This document shows, in pieces, positions 49,878 through 58,250 of a stretch of DNA of 64,000 nucleotides. The notes below the pieces were generated by a model. It was not told the origin of the DNA, ran no database searches, and saw only the letters and a program-made list of their open reading frames with translations. Origin of the DNA: CAHJWO01 sp964245885 (GTDB taxonomy: Bacteria > Verrucomicrobiota > Verrucomicrobiia > Chthoniobacterales > SZAS-18); assembly GCA_964245885.1 (NCBI GenBank), contig CAXTOX010000002.1, forward strand, positions 1 to 64,000, written 5' to 3'. The position numbers were made by a program, and so were the translations under genes. How positions within the stretch are numbered: position 1 is the stretch's first letter; every line of letters begins with the position of its first letter.

Positions 49878-50786
49878 ATGAGTTTTTCCAGCTTCGGGTT
49901 TCGAGGGAAAAGTTTTCGGTGCGCCGCCGCCATCGTAGCGGCGGTTTCGTTGGCCGGTTGCTCGGAAGACCCCGGCTTGCAGGAACGGTTGAATCGTCTG
50001 CAAGCAGAGATGCAGGAAAAGGACAGGCAGCTCCAGGAAGCGCAATCCACGCTTGAAAAAACCCGGTCGGAGTTGAAATCCGCCCGCGCGTCAGGCGGCG
50101 CCACCAAACCCGCACCGGCTGATCCCCCTTCATCGACGCCGGGTGCCACGCCGCAGTTCCTTTCCAAAGAACAGGTCGAGGAAAGCTACGCCGCCGCCAG
50201 CAAGGCCATGCAAAAGCGGGTGGGCAGCGAACTCCGGAACTACTCGGTCGAGAATTGCACGCAGTTCCCGGTCGCAATGCCGTCGGACGAGTATCCGTAT
50301 CATTCCAAGGTCGCGCTCTCGATCCGATCCGACAGCGGACATTCCTACCGGCTCGAATTTCCAGTCAGTGCCGATGTGACCGGCAAGTGGACGTTTCCCA
50401 CCTCGGTCGACATCGCCGGCGCGCTGGCTGACAGCCGCCAGCAGGACCAGAACACCAGCACGGCCGGCAATCCGCCGTCTGCATCGACCGCTGCTCCCAA
50501 GGTAGCCCAGTATAATGCGACGCCGGCCCCAACTTCCCGGCCGTCCATGCAAACGAACCCGCAGATGGTCCCGGGACAGGCGGCGACGGAAACCCGGGTG
50601 ATCGACTGGGGCGGAAGCCATTCGCCGAGCAGTTCACGGCCCGGCCAGACGCCCGTTCCAGCGAGCAGCGTGACTCCCGTGCAGCCCACCCCTCCGGTCC
50701 GCGAGGTCCAGCAACCGACGCCGCAGGGAAGCCGCGCCCCTGCGCAGACGATGCAGGCGGACAAGGACGTTACCATCCATTGGTAG
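49878..50786 (+). CDS. Lipoprotein with coiled coil
   Basis: A 302-residue lipoprotein: lipobox VSLAGC (about residues 23-28), then a coiled coil (LNRLQAEMQEKDRQLQEAQ, about 35-70), a Pro/Ala/Thr-rich linker, and a central domain (about 100-190) with YAAASKAMQKRVGSELRNYS. The last 110 residues are low-complexity Pro/Thr/Ser. Perhaps an outer-membrane-anchored structural protein. The stop overlaps the 3' end of the opposite-strand membrane gene by 17 bases. Confidence 0.75.
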   Translation: MSFSSFGFRGKSFRCAAAIVAAVSLAGCSEDPGLQERLNRLQAEMQEKDRQLQEAQSTLEKTRSELKSARASGGATKPAPADPPSSTPGATPQFLSKEQVEESYAAASKAMQKRVGSELRNYSVENCTQFPVAMPSDEYPYHSKVALSIRSDSGHSYRLEFPVSADVTGKWTFPTSVDIAGALADSRQQDQNTSTAGNPPSASTAAPKVAQYNATPAPTSRPSMQTNPQMVPGQAATETRVIDWGGSHSPSSSRPGQTPVPASSVTPVQPTPPVREVQQPTPQGSRAPAQTMQADKDVTIHW

Positions 50787-51252
50787 CGGCCGATCCGTGC
50801 ACCGGGGCACTCCCAAGGATGCCGGCCAACACACAGGCCAGCCCGCAAAACGGCACGAGGTAAGCCCCTCCTTGGAGCGCACTGTGCGCGACCATCTGGT
50901 GCGCCATCTGCGCGAGGTTGCCGCCGTCGAGGCTCATCGCTTCGCGCAGGGCTTGGTACAAGTCGATGCCGGTCGCTGCAAGCAAGCCAACCAGCAAGCC
51001 GGCGGCGAGCAGCACCACCCGGAAGCAACGGGCGAGGCTGAAAACCGCCACGATCGTGGCGGCGGCGATGCACGCATAAACACGCGCGCGGCTGTAATCG
51101 AAGAAGCCGATGGACCCCAGGCCCCCCAGGGTGGCGAGCGGGAGCCACATGCCTCCGATCACCCCCGCGCCGCCGACGGCTCCCAGCACGGAGGCGGTCA
51201 AAACCTTCCGCTTTGTGGATGCCAGCTTGGCCAGCGCAGACGTGTCACTCAT
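50770..51252 (-). CDS. Multi-span membrane protein
   Basis: A 160-residue integral membrane protein with four likely spans: VLTASVLGAVGGAGVIGGMW, VYACIAAATIVAVFSLA, VVLLAAGLLVGLLAATG and YLVPFCGLACVLAGIL. No family recognised. It is transcribed in the same direction as the FHA transporter and starts 39 bases after it, so it may be its accessory subunit (inference). Confidence 0.7.
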   Translation of the reverse strand: MSDTSALAKLASTKRKVLTASVLGAVGGAGVIGGMWLPLATLGGLGSIGFFDYSRARVYACIAAATIVAVFSLARCFRVVLLAAGLLVGLLAATGIDLYQALREAMSLDGGNLAQMAHQMVAHSALQGGAYLVPFCGLACVLAGILGSAPVHGSAATNGW

Positions 51253-51291
51253 GGCGGTGCGGCTTCTGTGATGCGTGCGCGACGGGACCGT

Positions 51292-54189
51292 TCATTTGCC
51301 GGTTTGTTTCGATTGCAGGCCAAACAGGATCACGAGGTAGCAACCGACCGCCCACGCCACGAGCGTCAGCAGGGAAACCTGGGCGGGGAGCAGGAAGCGA
51401 AACACCGTCCCCTTGGTGTAGCGGACATCGTAGCGGTTGCTGGTGGTATCGCGGTACTCGATCCGGAAATCGCTGTCGCCCTTTTCAACCCGCGTGCCGT
51501 CCTGTTTGTGCTGCCCCACCCTTTCCGGATATACGATGAGGTTCTGCCAAGACGTGTTGAACAACGAAATCTTGTCGTACTGCTGCGAACGTGCCCGGCC
51601 GCCTTCTTCCCACTCGATCTTTTCCCTGCTTCCGTCCGAGGTCAGAAAGAGCGGGACCTTGGTCCGGTTGGTCAGGAACGGGGTCGCCTGACCGTAGATG
51701 TTGGACACATCCATGATCCGCTGCGCGGAAAAGCTCGGCACCAGATGGCTGAACCGGTACACCGCCATGGACATTTCCGGGACGGTGATCACGAAGCCGC
51801 CAAAGAGAATCTGAGGAATCAAAATCAGAGGCACCCACATCACCGCCTGCGTCGAACTGCGCACCAGCGCGGAGATGGTCAAGCCGAGCGCGACACCGAC
51901 CAGGGCGGCGGCGAGCACCGCCAGAACCTTGAGGCCCAGGGTGGTGGTGAAGACATTAAACAAACTCAATCCCGGGATCATCCGCGGCTTGCCGTCGGCG
52001 CCCTTGATCGGCGTGCCGTCGTCGAACTTTTCCGTCTGCCCGCCGGAGTCGAGGATGTTGTCCGTGAGATAAAAGAAGCTCGCCAAGGTGGAGGTTAGGC
52101 TTGTCACCGCCGCGCTGGGCTTCGGGGGATCGGCCGGCTCACTGGGAGTCGCCGAGGGCGGCGTCTTGGCTGACGACGCGTCTTTCGCGCTCGACACGAC
52201 TTCGAAGTCGCCGGCGTTGTCCGCCGCGGCCTGGCTGGCGGGCGACATCGAGGCAAAACGTTCCTCCAGTCGGAAGGCAAAGAGGTTCCGGTCGAAGTCG
52301 TTCTTCTGAAAAAAGTGGGCGGTGAGGAAAATCGTGGCGAACAGCAGGATGGCCTGCACAACCGTCAGCAGCGAGAGAAAGGCCAGCTTGCTCTGGAGAT
52401 AGACGTTGAGCCCGAGACCGCAGACGCGCTCGCGCCGGAAGATAGGGAGTTCGCCGATGATCTGTTGCGCGCCGTTGCTGCACCCGAACCACAAAGTCGC
52501 CACGACGCATAGGAACATGCGCAAGCCGGCATTTTCCGCGACCCAACCGACCATCCCGCCGATGGCGAGCGCCTGCGCGAACAGAAACACGAGGTTGAGC
52601 GGATCGGCGAGCAGCACCTTCCACTGGCGGGCAAACAGGATGCGCAACGTTTGCAGGTAGCCGACGTGCTGCCGCCTCGAAGGGCCGGTCGAGCTCTCGG
52701 AGACGGGGGGCGGCGGCGAGGCGGACAACGTGCGCTGCCCGTACGGCGAGTTCAGGAATTCCTGTTCCCACTCCTCGGCCGTCTTGGATGGATCGGCGAG
52801 CAGGCTGTAAACTTTTTCCAGCGGCGCTTTGTCGAATCCCTGCGTGTCCGCGGAGCCGCGCGAGAGGAAATGCTGCCTCGCTTCGTCCGCCGTGCCGATG
52901 AAGATCAGCCGGCCGCCGTGAATGAAGATGAGCCGGTCGAAAAGGTACGCCTTCTGGAGAACGTGCGTGGTGCACATCACCGTCAGGTTGGTCAGGCGCA
53001 GGGATTGCAGCAGCGCCATCAGGTCGGCTTCCGTGGCCGGATCGAGGCCCGACGAAGGCTCGTCGAGGAAGAGCACCGACGGCTTGGCGAGCAGTTCGAT
53101 GGCCACGCTGACGCGCTTGCGCTGACCGCCGGAGAGACGGGAAATGCGTTTGCCGCGGTGTTCCTTGAGCGACAGCCGCTCGATGACGCGGTCCACGAGA
53201 GCGTCGATCTGCGCGGCCGGCAGGTTGAGCCGCAGACGCGCGCTGTAGGTGATGGCCTCCGTGACCGTCAGTTCCAGGTGGACGATGTCATCCTGCGGTA
53301 CGAAACCGACCCCGGCGGCGTTGACCTGTTCGCGGCTGGTCAATGGGATGCCACTGATGAGCACTTCCCCCGAACTGGCGGGATTCACGCCGCAGAGTGC
53401 GTTGAGCAGCGTCGATTTGCCCTGGCCGCTGCCTCCGAGGATGCCGACGAACTCCCCGCGCTGGATTTCCAGGTTGATGTTCTGGAGGATGCGGAAGGGC
53501 CGGCCGTCCTTCTGCACCTCGACGACGAGATTGTGCGCGGTGACGCGTCCGAGGTTCGCCTGGTCCACCCGGATGATCGAGTGCCCGGTGAACTCGAAAA
53601 AATAGTCGCCGATGCGGAAACGGTCGCCGTAGACGAGGAGTTCGCGGCTGAAGAACTTGCCGTTTAGTTCGGTGCCGGCGCGGCTTTTGTCGACGAGGAA
53701 GAAGTTCGAGCCTTCCTTTTCGACGACGGCGTGGATCTTCGAGATGGCGGAATCTTCGGGGTCGAGTTCCAGGCGGAAACCGCCGTCCGCCTCGGTGGCC
53801 TCGCCGCGTCCGAGGACCACGGGCACACGGTCGAGAGGGAACTCCGTGACCACGCTGCCCCGGCAGACGGGGGCCTCGGGTTCGCGGTAGAACTGGAGCG
53901 TGGCTCCGGGCAGCTCGACGGTGTCGAGGTTGTTGAGCGCGATCGAGGCCCCCGGCGCGAGCGGACGGCTGTTGACGGCCATCTCCGCCTGCGGAACCGC
54001 CGCGCGGGAGAGCATCCAGGTTACCCGCTGCTGGTTCCAGAAAATGACGGCGTGCTCGGCGAGGAGGCTGGAATCATGGCTGCGCAACGGGATGGAAACC
54101 TGCGCCGAAGTGCCGAGGACGATGCGTTCCTTGGGCAGCTCGGCCGAGCGCTGGCCTTCGTCGTCGTTGATGATCAGCGTGGATTTCAT
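51292..54189 (-). CDS. ABCG-type ABC transporter with two N-terminal FHA domains
   Basis: A 965-residue half-transporter of the ABCG/WHITE type. Two FHA-like domains come first (about 5-95 and 110-205; the second has LGRG and SKIHAVVEKEG around the phosphothreonine-binding site). The ABC domain follows: Walker A GGSGQGKSTL (about 252), Q loop VPQDD, signature LSGGQRKRV (about 355), Walker B VLFLDEPSSG (about 374). A membrane domain with six spans fills about 530-960, with a 120-residue Ala/Ser/Pro-rich external loop. This is the same order as mycobacterial Rv1747, whose FHA domains bind a phosphorylated partner. It is likely an exporter; cargo unknown. Confidence 0.9.
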   Translation of the reverse strand: MKSTLIINDDEGQRSAELPKERIVLGTSAQVSIPLRSHDSSLLAEHAVIFWNQQRVTWMLSRAAVPQAEMAVNSRPLAPGASIALNNLDTVELPGATLQFYREPEAPVCRGSVVTEFPLDRVPVVLGRGEATEADGGFRLELDPEDSAISKIHAVVEKEGSNFFLVDKSRAGTELNGKFFSRELLVYGDRFRIGDYFFEFTGHSIIRVDQANLGRVTAHNLVVEVQKDGRPFRILQNINLEIQRGEFVGILGGSGQGKSTLLNALCGVNPASSGEVLISGIPLTSREQVNAAGVGFVPQDDIVHLELTVTEAITYSARLRLNLPAAQIDALVDRVIERLSLKEHRGKRISRLSGGQRKRVSVAIELLAKPSVLFLDEPSSGLDPATEADLMALLQSLRLTNLTVMCTTHVLQKAYLFDRLIFIHGGRLIFIGTADEARQHFLSRGSADTQGFDKAPLEKVYSLLADPSKTAEEWEQEFLNSPYGQRTLSASPPPPVSESSTGPSRRQHVGYLQTLRILFARQWKVLLADPLNLVFLFAQALAIGGMVGWVAENAGLRMFLCVVATLWFGCSNGAQQIIGELPIFRRERVCGLGLNVYLQSKLAFLSLLTVVQAILLFATIFLTAHFFQKNDFDRNLFAFRLEERFASMSPASQAAADNAGDFEVVSSAKDASSAKTPPSATPSEPADPPKPSAAVTSLTSTLASFFYLTDNILDSGGQTEKFDDGTPIKGADGKPRMIPGLSLFNVFTTTLGLKVLAVLAAALVGVALGLTISALVRSSTQAVMWVPLILIPQILFGGFVITVPEMSMAVYRFSHLVPSFSAQRIMDVSNIYGQATPFLTNRTKVPLFLTSDGSREKIEWEEGGRARSQQYDKISLFNTSWQNLIVYPERVGQHKQDGTRVEKGDSDFRIEYRDTTSNRYDVRYTKGTVFRFLLPAQVSLLTLVAWAVGCYLVILFGLQSKQTGK

Positions 54190-54391
54190 GTCCGGGGCAA
54201 AAGTAGGCGTTTTGTACTACGCCCGTGCGAGTTGGGCAAGAGGAATGCAAGCCGGATTTCAGCCGCAAGCGGAGCAGACACGCTCCGAGGAACGGGGAAC
54301 CCGGCGATCGTTGCAACGCCAAGGCGGTTCACGGGCATCCACTTTCGCTGGAGGCAAAAGGTAGTGTTGCGTAACTACCTGCAAAGGAGAG

Positions 54392-54472
54392 TGCTCGGGG
54401 GGGGACTTGAACCCCCATGCCTTGCGGCATACGCCCCTCAAACGTACGTGTCTGCCATTTCACCACCCGAGC
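54392..54472 (-). tRNA. tRNA-Leu(GAG)
   Basis: An 81-base tRNA on the minus strand. Acceptor GCTCGGG (54472-54466) pairs with CCCGAGC, discriminator A at 54392. Anticodon stem TACGT/GCGTA has a U-G pair and loop TTGAGGG gives anticodon GAG. Long variable arm TGCC-GCAA-GGCA and T-arm GGGGG-TTCAAGT-CCCCC are complete. The CCA is not encoded. Confidence 0.94.
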
Positions 54473-54617
54473 AATGAGATGCGTGGCAGCGTTACCTCTA
54501 CCACGACGCGATGCTCAGGCAAGCGATCTTTGTACGCGAGGGCTGTTGCGTCCATTAAAAATTTGCGGGCAAAGCGTCCGGAGGTTTTTATGGTGCGGGG
54601 TCTGCTTTCCAGGTTGC

Positions 54618-55466
54618 ATGGCTTCCTTCAACCCTCGTAAGATTGCGGTCGTGGCCGGACCATCGCTCGACAAATCATTCGCTTGGGTCAAAGCCGATCT
54701 GCACCTCCACACGGCTGAAGACCCGCTCGACGAGGTCGATTACACCGCTTTGGAACTCCTCGAACGCGCCGCGTCGCTCGGGTTCGGCGTCCTGGCGGTC
54801 ACCCTCCACGACAAGGTTTTCGACGACGAACGTGCCTTCGCCCGGGCACGCGAACTCGGCATCCTGCTCCTCTCCGCCGCCGAGTTGCGCATCCAGGGAG
54901 CGGACACGGTTCTGCTCAACATCACCGCGCAGGAGGCGGCCGGCATCAAAACCTTTGCCGACCTGCGGCGGCTGCGGGCGGCACGCGGTGATTCGCTCCT
55001 GGTCTTCGCCCCGCATCCCTTTTACCGGTTCGGCAGTTCCATCGGGTCGCGCATCGAGAGTTGCCTCGATTGTTTCGACGCCATCGAGTTCTGCCATTTC
55101 CACGTCCCGGTTTTCGACCCCAACGCCGCCGCCGCCCGCCTTGCCAAACGCAACGGAAAGCCCTTGCTGGCGACCTCGGACGCGCACCGGCGGCAGTTTT
55201 TCGGCGAGAACTATTCGCTCCTCGGACTTCCCTCGGACCAGCCGCCCACGGTGGAAAGCGTGTTCAGCGCCATCCGCGCCGACCGCATCCATCGGGTGAG
55301 TCCCACGGGTGGGCTGCCGCGGCTGGTGGCGATGCTGCTGTTTCTCTTTGTGGTCCATCCGATCCTGGTGCGACTGCCTGGATCGAAACGCGTGCGCGCC
55401 CGCAAGGGTGGCGTCGCTGGCTCCCGGACGCATGAACCCTCCGGCGAGGACGCCGTCCCCGTCTGA
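54618..55466 (+). CDS. PHP-domain phosphoesterase
   Basis: A 282-residue protein of the PHP (polymerase and histidinol phosphatase) superfamily. Metal-ligand motifs: KADLHLHTAEDP (HxH, about 27-38), VTLHDKVFDD, FAPHPFYRFGSS and ATSDAHRRQFF near 190. Members are phosphoesterases for small molecules or nucleotides; the substrate here is unknown. A hydrophobic stretch near 235-252 (LVAMLLFLFVVHPILV) suggests a C-terminal membrane tail, unusual for PHP proteins. It starts downstream of tRNA-Leu(GAG), 13 bases before the next lipoprotein gene. Confidence 0.83.
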   Translation: MASFNPRKIAVVAGPSLDKSFAWVKADLHLHTAEDPLDEVDYTALELLERAASLGFGVLAVTLHDKVFDDERAFARARELGILLLSAAELRIQGADTVLLNITAQEAAGIKTFADLRRLRAARGDSLLVFAPHPFYRFGSSIGSRIESCLDCFDAIEFCHFHVPVFDPNAAAARLAKRNGKPLLATSDAHRRQFFGENYSLLGLPSDQPPTVESVFSAIRADRIHRVSPTGGLPRLVAMLLFLFVVHPILVRLPGSKRVRARKGGVAGSRTHEPSGEDAVPV

Positions 55467-55479
55467 GCCTGACTCCTTT

Positions 55480-55992
55480 ATGAAAGTTCGTTTGCGCCAC
55501 CTCGGATTGTCGAGCGTCGTTGCGGTCGCCATGCTCGGCGCGTCGTGCAAAACCACTCCCGACGACGATAAACCCAAAACCGCGGCCACCACCGCCGTCA
55601 AACCGAAAAAGATCGTCACCACCATGCGTGACGAAAACGGAGACGTCGCGTTTCAGTCTTTCATCAGCCGGCTGCGCCAAGCGGTGGCAGCGAAGGACAC
55701 CACCGTCATCGCCGGGATGATGACGACGAACTTCGGCTACCACATCAATCCCGACCGCGAGGGCGAGGGCGTGTTCGCCTATTGGGACCAGAACAACATC
55801 TGGCCCGAACTGCAACTCGTCATCCGCGAGCGGTTCGTGCCGTTCGGAGACGGGCGGGACGGCTTCATGGTGGCACCAGCCGAGTTTACCGCGGCGGACA
55901 ACTACACGGGCTATCGCGCGGGCATCCAACTCGTGAACGGGAGCTGGAAGTTCTCGTACTTCGTCAACGGTTCGGACGCCGGCGGAACCTAG
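55480..55992 (+). CDS. Lipoprotein of unknown function
   Basis: A 170-residue lipoprotein with lipobox LGASC (about residues 19-23). The mature domain (FQSFISRLRQAVAAKDTTVI, EGVFAYWDQNNIWPELQLV, NGSWKFSYFVNG) resembles an NTF2-like cone-shaped fold often found in exported proteins, but I cannot assign a family. It follows the PHP gene by 13 bases, so probably shares its transcript. Confidence 0.7.
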   Translation: MKVRLRHLGLSSVVAVAMLGASCKTTPDDDKPKTAATTAVKPKKIVTTMRDENGDVAFQSFISRLRQAVAAKDTTVIAGMMTTNFGYHINPDREGEGVFAYWDQNNIWPELQLVIRERFVPFGDGRDGFMVAPAEFTAADNYTGYRAGIQLVNGSWKFSYFVNGSDAGGT

Positions 55993-56009
55993 CCGGCCGT
56001 CGGCCCGGA

Positions 56010-56573
56010 TCAGGGCTGGAGCACCGCGTCGATAGAATGGAGGACGCCGTTGCTCGCCTCCAGATCGCTGCCGAGAATTTTTGCGTCGTCCACCTCGATG
56101 ACCTTGCCGTCCGGCGTCACGTCCACGTCGATCTCCGTGCCTTCGAGCGTTTTGACCTCGTCGGTCTTCGCAAGATCGGCCGCCGTCAGCTTGGTCGCCG
56201 ACAAGTGGTAGGACACCAGGGCGACGAGCTTGGCCTTGTTTTCTGGCTTGAGGAGTTCATCCAACTTGCCCGAGGGCAGCTTTGAAAAAGCGGTGTCGGT
56301 CGGCGCAAACACCGTGTAAGTGCCGGGCTGCTGCAAGGTGGCGGTGAGGCCGGCTGCTTCTACGACTTTCAGGAACGTGGTGAAACTTCCTGCGGATTTC
56401 GCCACAGCGACGAGGTCTTCCTTCGCCGTCGGCGCGACGGTTGGACTGGCCGAAGCGGCATGTTTGGAAGATTCTTCCTGGGCGCTGGCTGAACGGATCG
56501 GCGCGAGACTCGCAAACAGGGCGACGGCCACCACGACGGGAAAATTGGCGGCGGAGCGAGAGACTTTATCCAT
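56010..56573 (-). CDS. Fasciclin-domain exported protein
   Basis: A 187-residue exported protein: signal peptide (VVVAVALFASLAPIRSASA, residues about 12-31), then one fasciclin domain (about 55-187) with SFTTFLKVVEAAGL, TVFAPTDTAFSKL and the late HSIDAVLQP. Fasciclin domains mediate adhesion or matrix contacts. It is convergent with the upstream lipoprotein gene and divergent from the ChaN-like gene. Confidence 0.9.
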   Translation of the reverse strand: MDKVSRSAANFPVVVAVALFASLAPIRSASAQEESSKHAASASPTVAPTAKEDLVAVAKSAGSFTTFLKVVEAAGLTATLQQPGTYTVFAPTDTAFSKLPSGKLDELLKPENKAKLVALVSYHLSATKLTAADLAKTDEVKTLEGTEIDVDVTPDGKVIEVDDAKILGSDLEASNGVLHSIDAVLQP

Positions 56574-56709
56574 AGAACTGGTGGACCTTTGCCCGGGAAC
56601 ACGCACAAAACAACGTTTTCTGTTGTTCGGACTTCGCGCCAACGTTGGACGGATGAGAACCCGCCGACAATTTGCAAGCCCGCCTGCCCATGGTAGTTTG
56701 CCCTTCCCC

Positions 56710-57603
56710 ATGCCCGGACCGGTTTCGTGTATCTCGCTGCGTCAGCTTTGCCTCGGACTTCTCACCGCCGGCGCTCTGACCGCCTGCTCCGGGACGAACC
56801 GCGCGCTGACCTTGCCCAAGCAGGCCGGACCCGTGCCGGTCAGCGCCCAGCGCCAGCCGACCGCCGCCGAACAGGCTTACTGGGACCAACTGGCTCCCGC
56901 AAGGGTCATCTACATCGGCGAAACGCACAACAGCAACTCCGACCACGAGTACGAGTGGGACGTGTTGAAGGGACTCAAGGCACGCGGGACGCGCTGCACC
57001 GTGGCCTGGGAGATGTTCGACGAAACCCAGCAAGGGCTGCTCGACCAGTGGGCTGCCCGGCAGATCAGCACCGACACGCTCCTGCAGAAGACGGATTTCC
57101 AAATGCACTGGGGCACGCTGTCGGTCCTATACGAGAAAATCTTGCGTTGGAGTCTGGCCGAGGGCGTGCCGAGTCTCGCGCTCAACGCCCCGGCCGCGAT
57201 GAGCCACAAGCTCGCCACCGGGCAGGCGCTCGACGCCAACGAGAAGGCTATGTTGCCGAGCGGGTTCCATCCGCTGCCGGGCGGGTACGAACACTTCAAC
57301 GAGCAGATGGCGGGCAGCCCGCACACCGGGGCCGACACGCGTAATTTCTTCCAGGCGCAGCTCCTCTGGGAACAAACGATGGCAACCCGCATCGTCGACT
57401 ACCTCGCGGCGCACCCGGACCAAAAGCTCGTCGTGCTCCTCGGGCGCGGGCATGTGGAGGACGGCTTCGGCGTGCCCGCTTTCGTGACGCAGAAGACGGA
57501 TGCCCGGCAGATCATCATTTATCCAGGCGGTCCCGCGGCTGCCGCCGAGGGCGGGGCGCATCTTGCCAGGGTCGCCCGGCGTCCGCGGCCCGGAATTTTG
57601 TAG
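56710..57603 (+). CDS. ChaN-like lipoprotein (haem/iron-related)
   Basis: A 297-residue lipoprotein: lipobox LTAC (about residues 23-26). The body matches the ChaN/DUF399 family of iron-regulated, haem-binding lipoproteins: VIYIGETHNSNSDHEYEWDV, AWEMFDETQQGLLDQW and LGRGHVEDGFGVP. The usual metal or haem ligands are not certain from sequence alone. It is divergent from the fasciclin gene and lies 30 bases before the YqgE gene. Confidence 0.85.
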   Translation: MPGPVSCISLRQLCLGLLTAGALTACSGTNRALTLPKQAGPVPVSAQRQPTAAEQAYWDQLAPARVIYIGETHNSNSDHEYEWDVLKGLKARGTRCTVAWEMFDETQQGLLDQWAARQISTDTLLQKTDFQMHWGTLSVLYEKILRWSLAEGVPSLALNAPAAMSHKLATGQALDANEKAMLPSGFHPLPGGYEHFNEQMAGSPHTGADTRNFFQAQLLWEQTMATRIVDYLAAHPDQKLVVLLGRGHVEDGFGVPAFVTQKTDARQIIIYPGGPAAAAEGGAHLARVARRPRPGIL

Positions 57604-57633
57604 GCGGGACGGCCGGGCCGGGAGAGACGGACG

Positions 57634-58224
57634 ATGCCTTCTCAATTGCTGATGCGCTTCATCGACCCTACGGAAAACGACGGCGAAAGCTGGCAAGGCT
57701 TGTTGCTCGCGGCGCACCCAAGCCTGAAGGATCCGAACTTCCGCCGCAGCGTGCTGTTTCTTTCCACGCATGAGTCGGAGGTCGGCGCGTTTGGTTTCGT
57801 CCTGAATCGGCCGTTGGGTAAGACGGCAGCTGAACTGCTGCCCGAGCACGAGCAGGCCGAACTGCTCCGCGACATCCCGGTGTTCCTCGGCGGCCCGGTC
57901 GGCCACGACCAGTTGAGCTTCGCCCGGGTGGAACTTGGCGCGGACTCGGCTGAACATCGCTTCCAGACCAATCTTTCCCTCTTCGAGGTGGCCGAACTCA
58001 GCGCCGACAGTCCAGGCAGCGTCCGCGCATTCGTGGGCTACTCCGGCTGGTCCGCGGGACAACTGGAAGGCGAGTTGGAGCAGAAAGCCTGGGTGCTCGT
58101 CAAGGCGGAGGGCCAGGCGGTCACGCCGCTCGCGCACGAACGCGTCTGGTACAAAATCATGAACGCGCTCGGCCCCGTCTACAAGCTGCTGGCCGCCGTG
58201 CCGGACGACATTTCGTTGAACTGA
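57634..58224 (+). CDS. YqgE/AlgH family protein
   Basis: A 196-residue protein of the YqgE/AlgH (DUF179) family, common in bacteria and of poorly understood function. Signature segments: GLLLAAHPSLKDPNFRRSV, GAFGFVLNRPLGK, VFLGGPVGHDQL and AFVGYSGWSAGQLEGEL. No metal or catalytic motif. It is 26 bases before the alanine dehydrogenase gene and may be co-transcribed with it. Confidence 0.93.
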   Translation: MPSQLLMRFIDPTENDGESWQGLLLAAHPSLKDPNFRRSVLFLSTHESEVGAFGFVLNRPLGKTAAELLPEHEQAELLRDIPVFLGGPVGHDQLSFARVELGADSAEHRFQTNLSLFEVAELSADSPGSVRAFVGYSGWSAGQLEGELEQKAWVLVKAEGQAVTPLAHERVWYKIMNALGPVYKLLAAVPDDISLN

Positions 58225-58250
58225 CCTGTGGGCGGCGTAGTGTGATCGCC

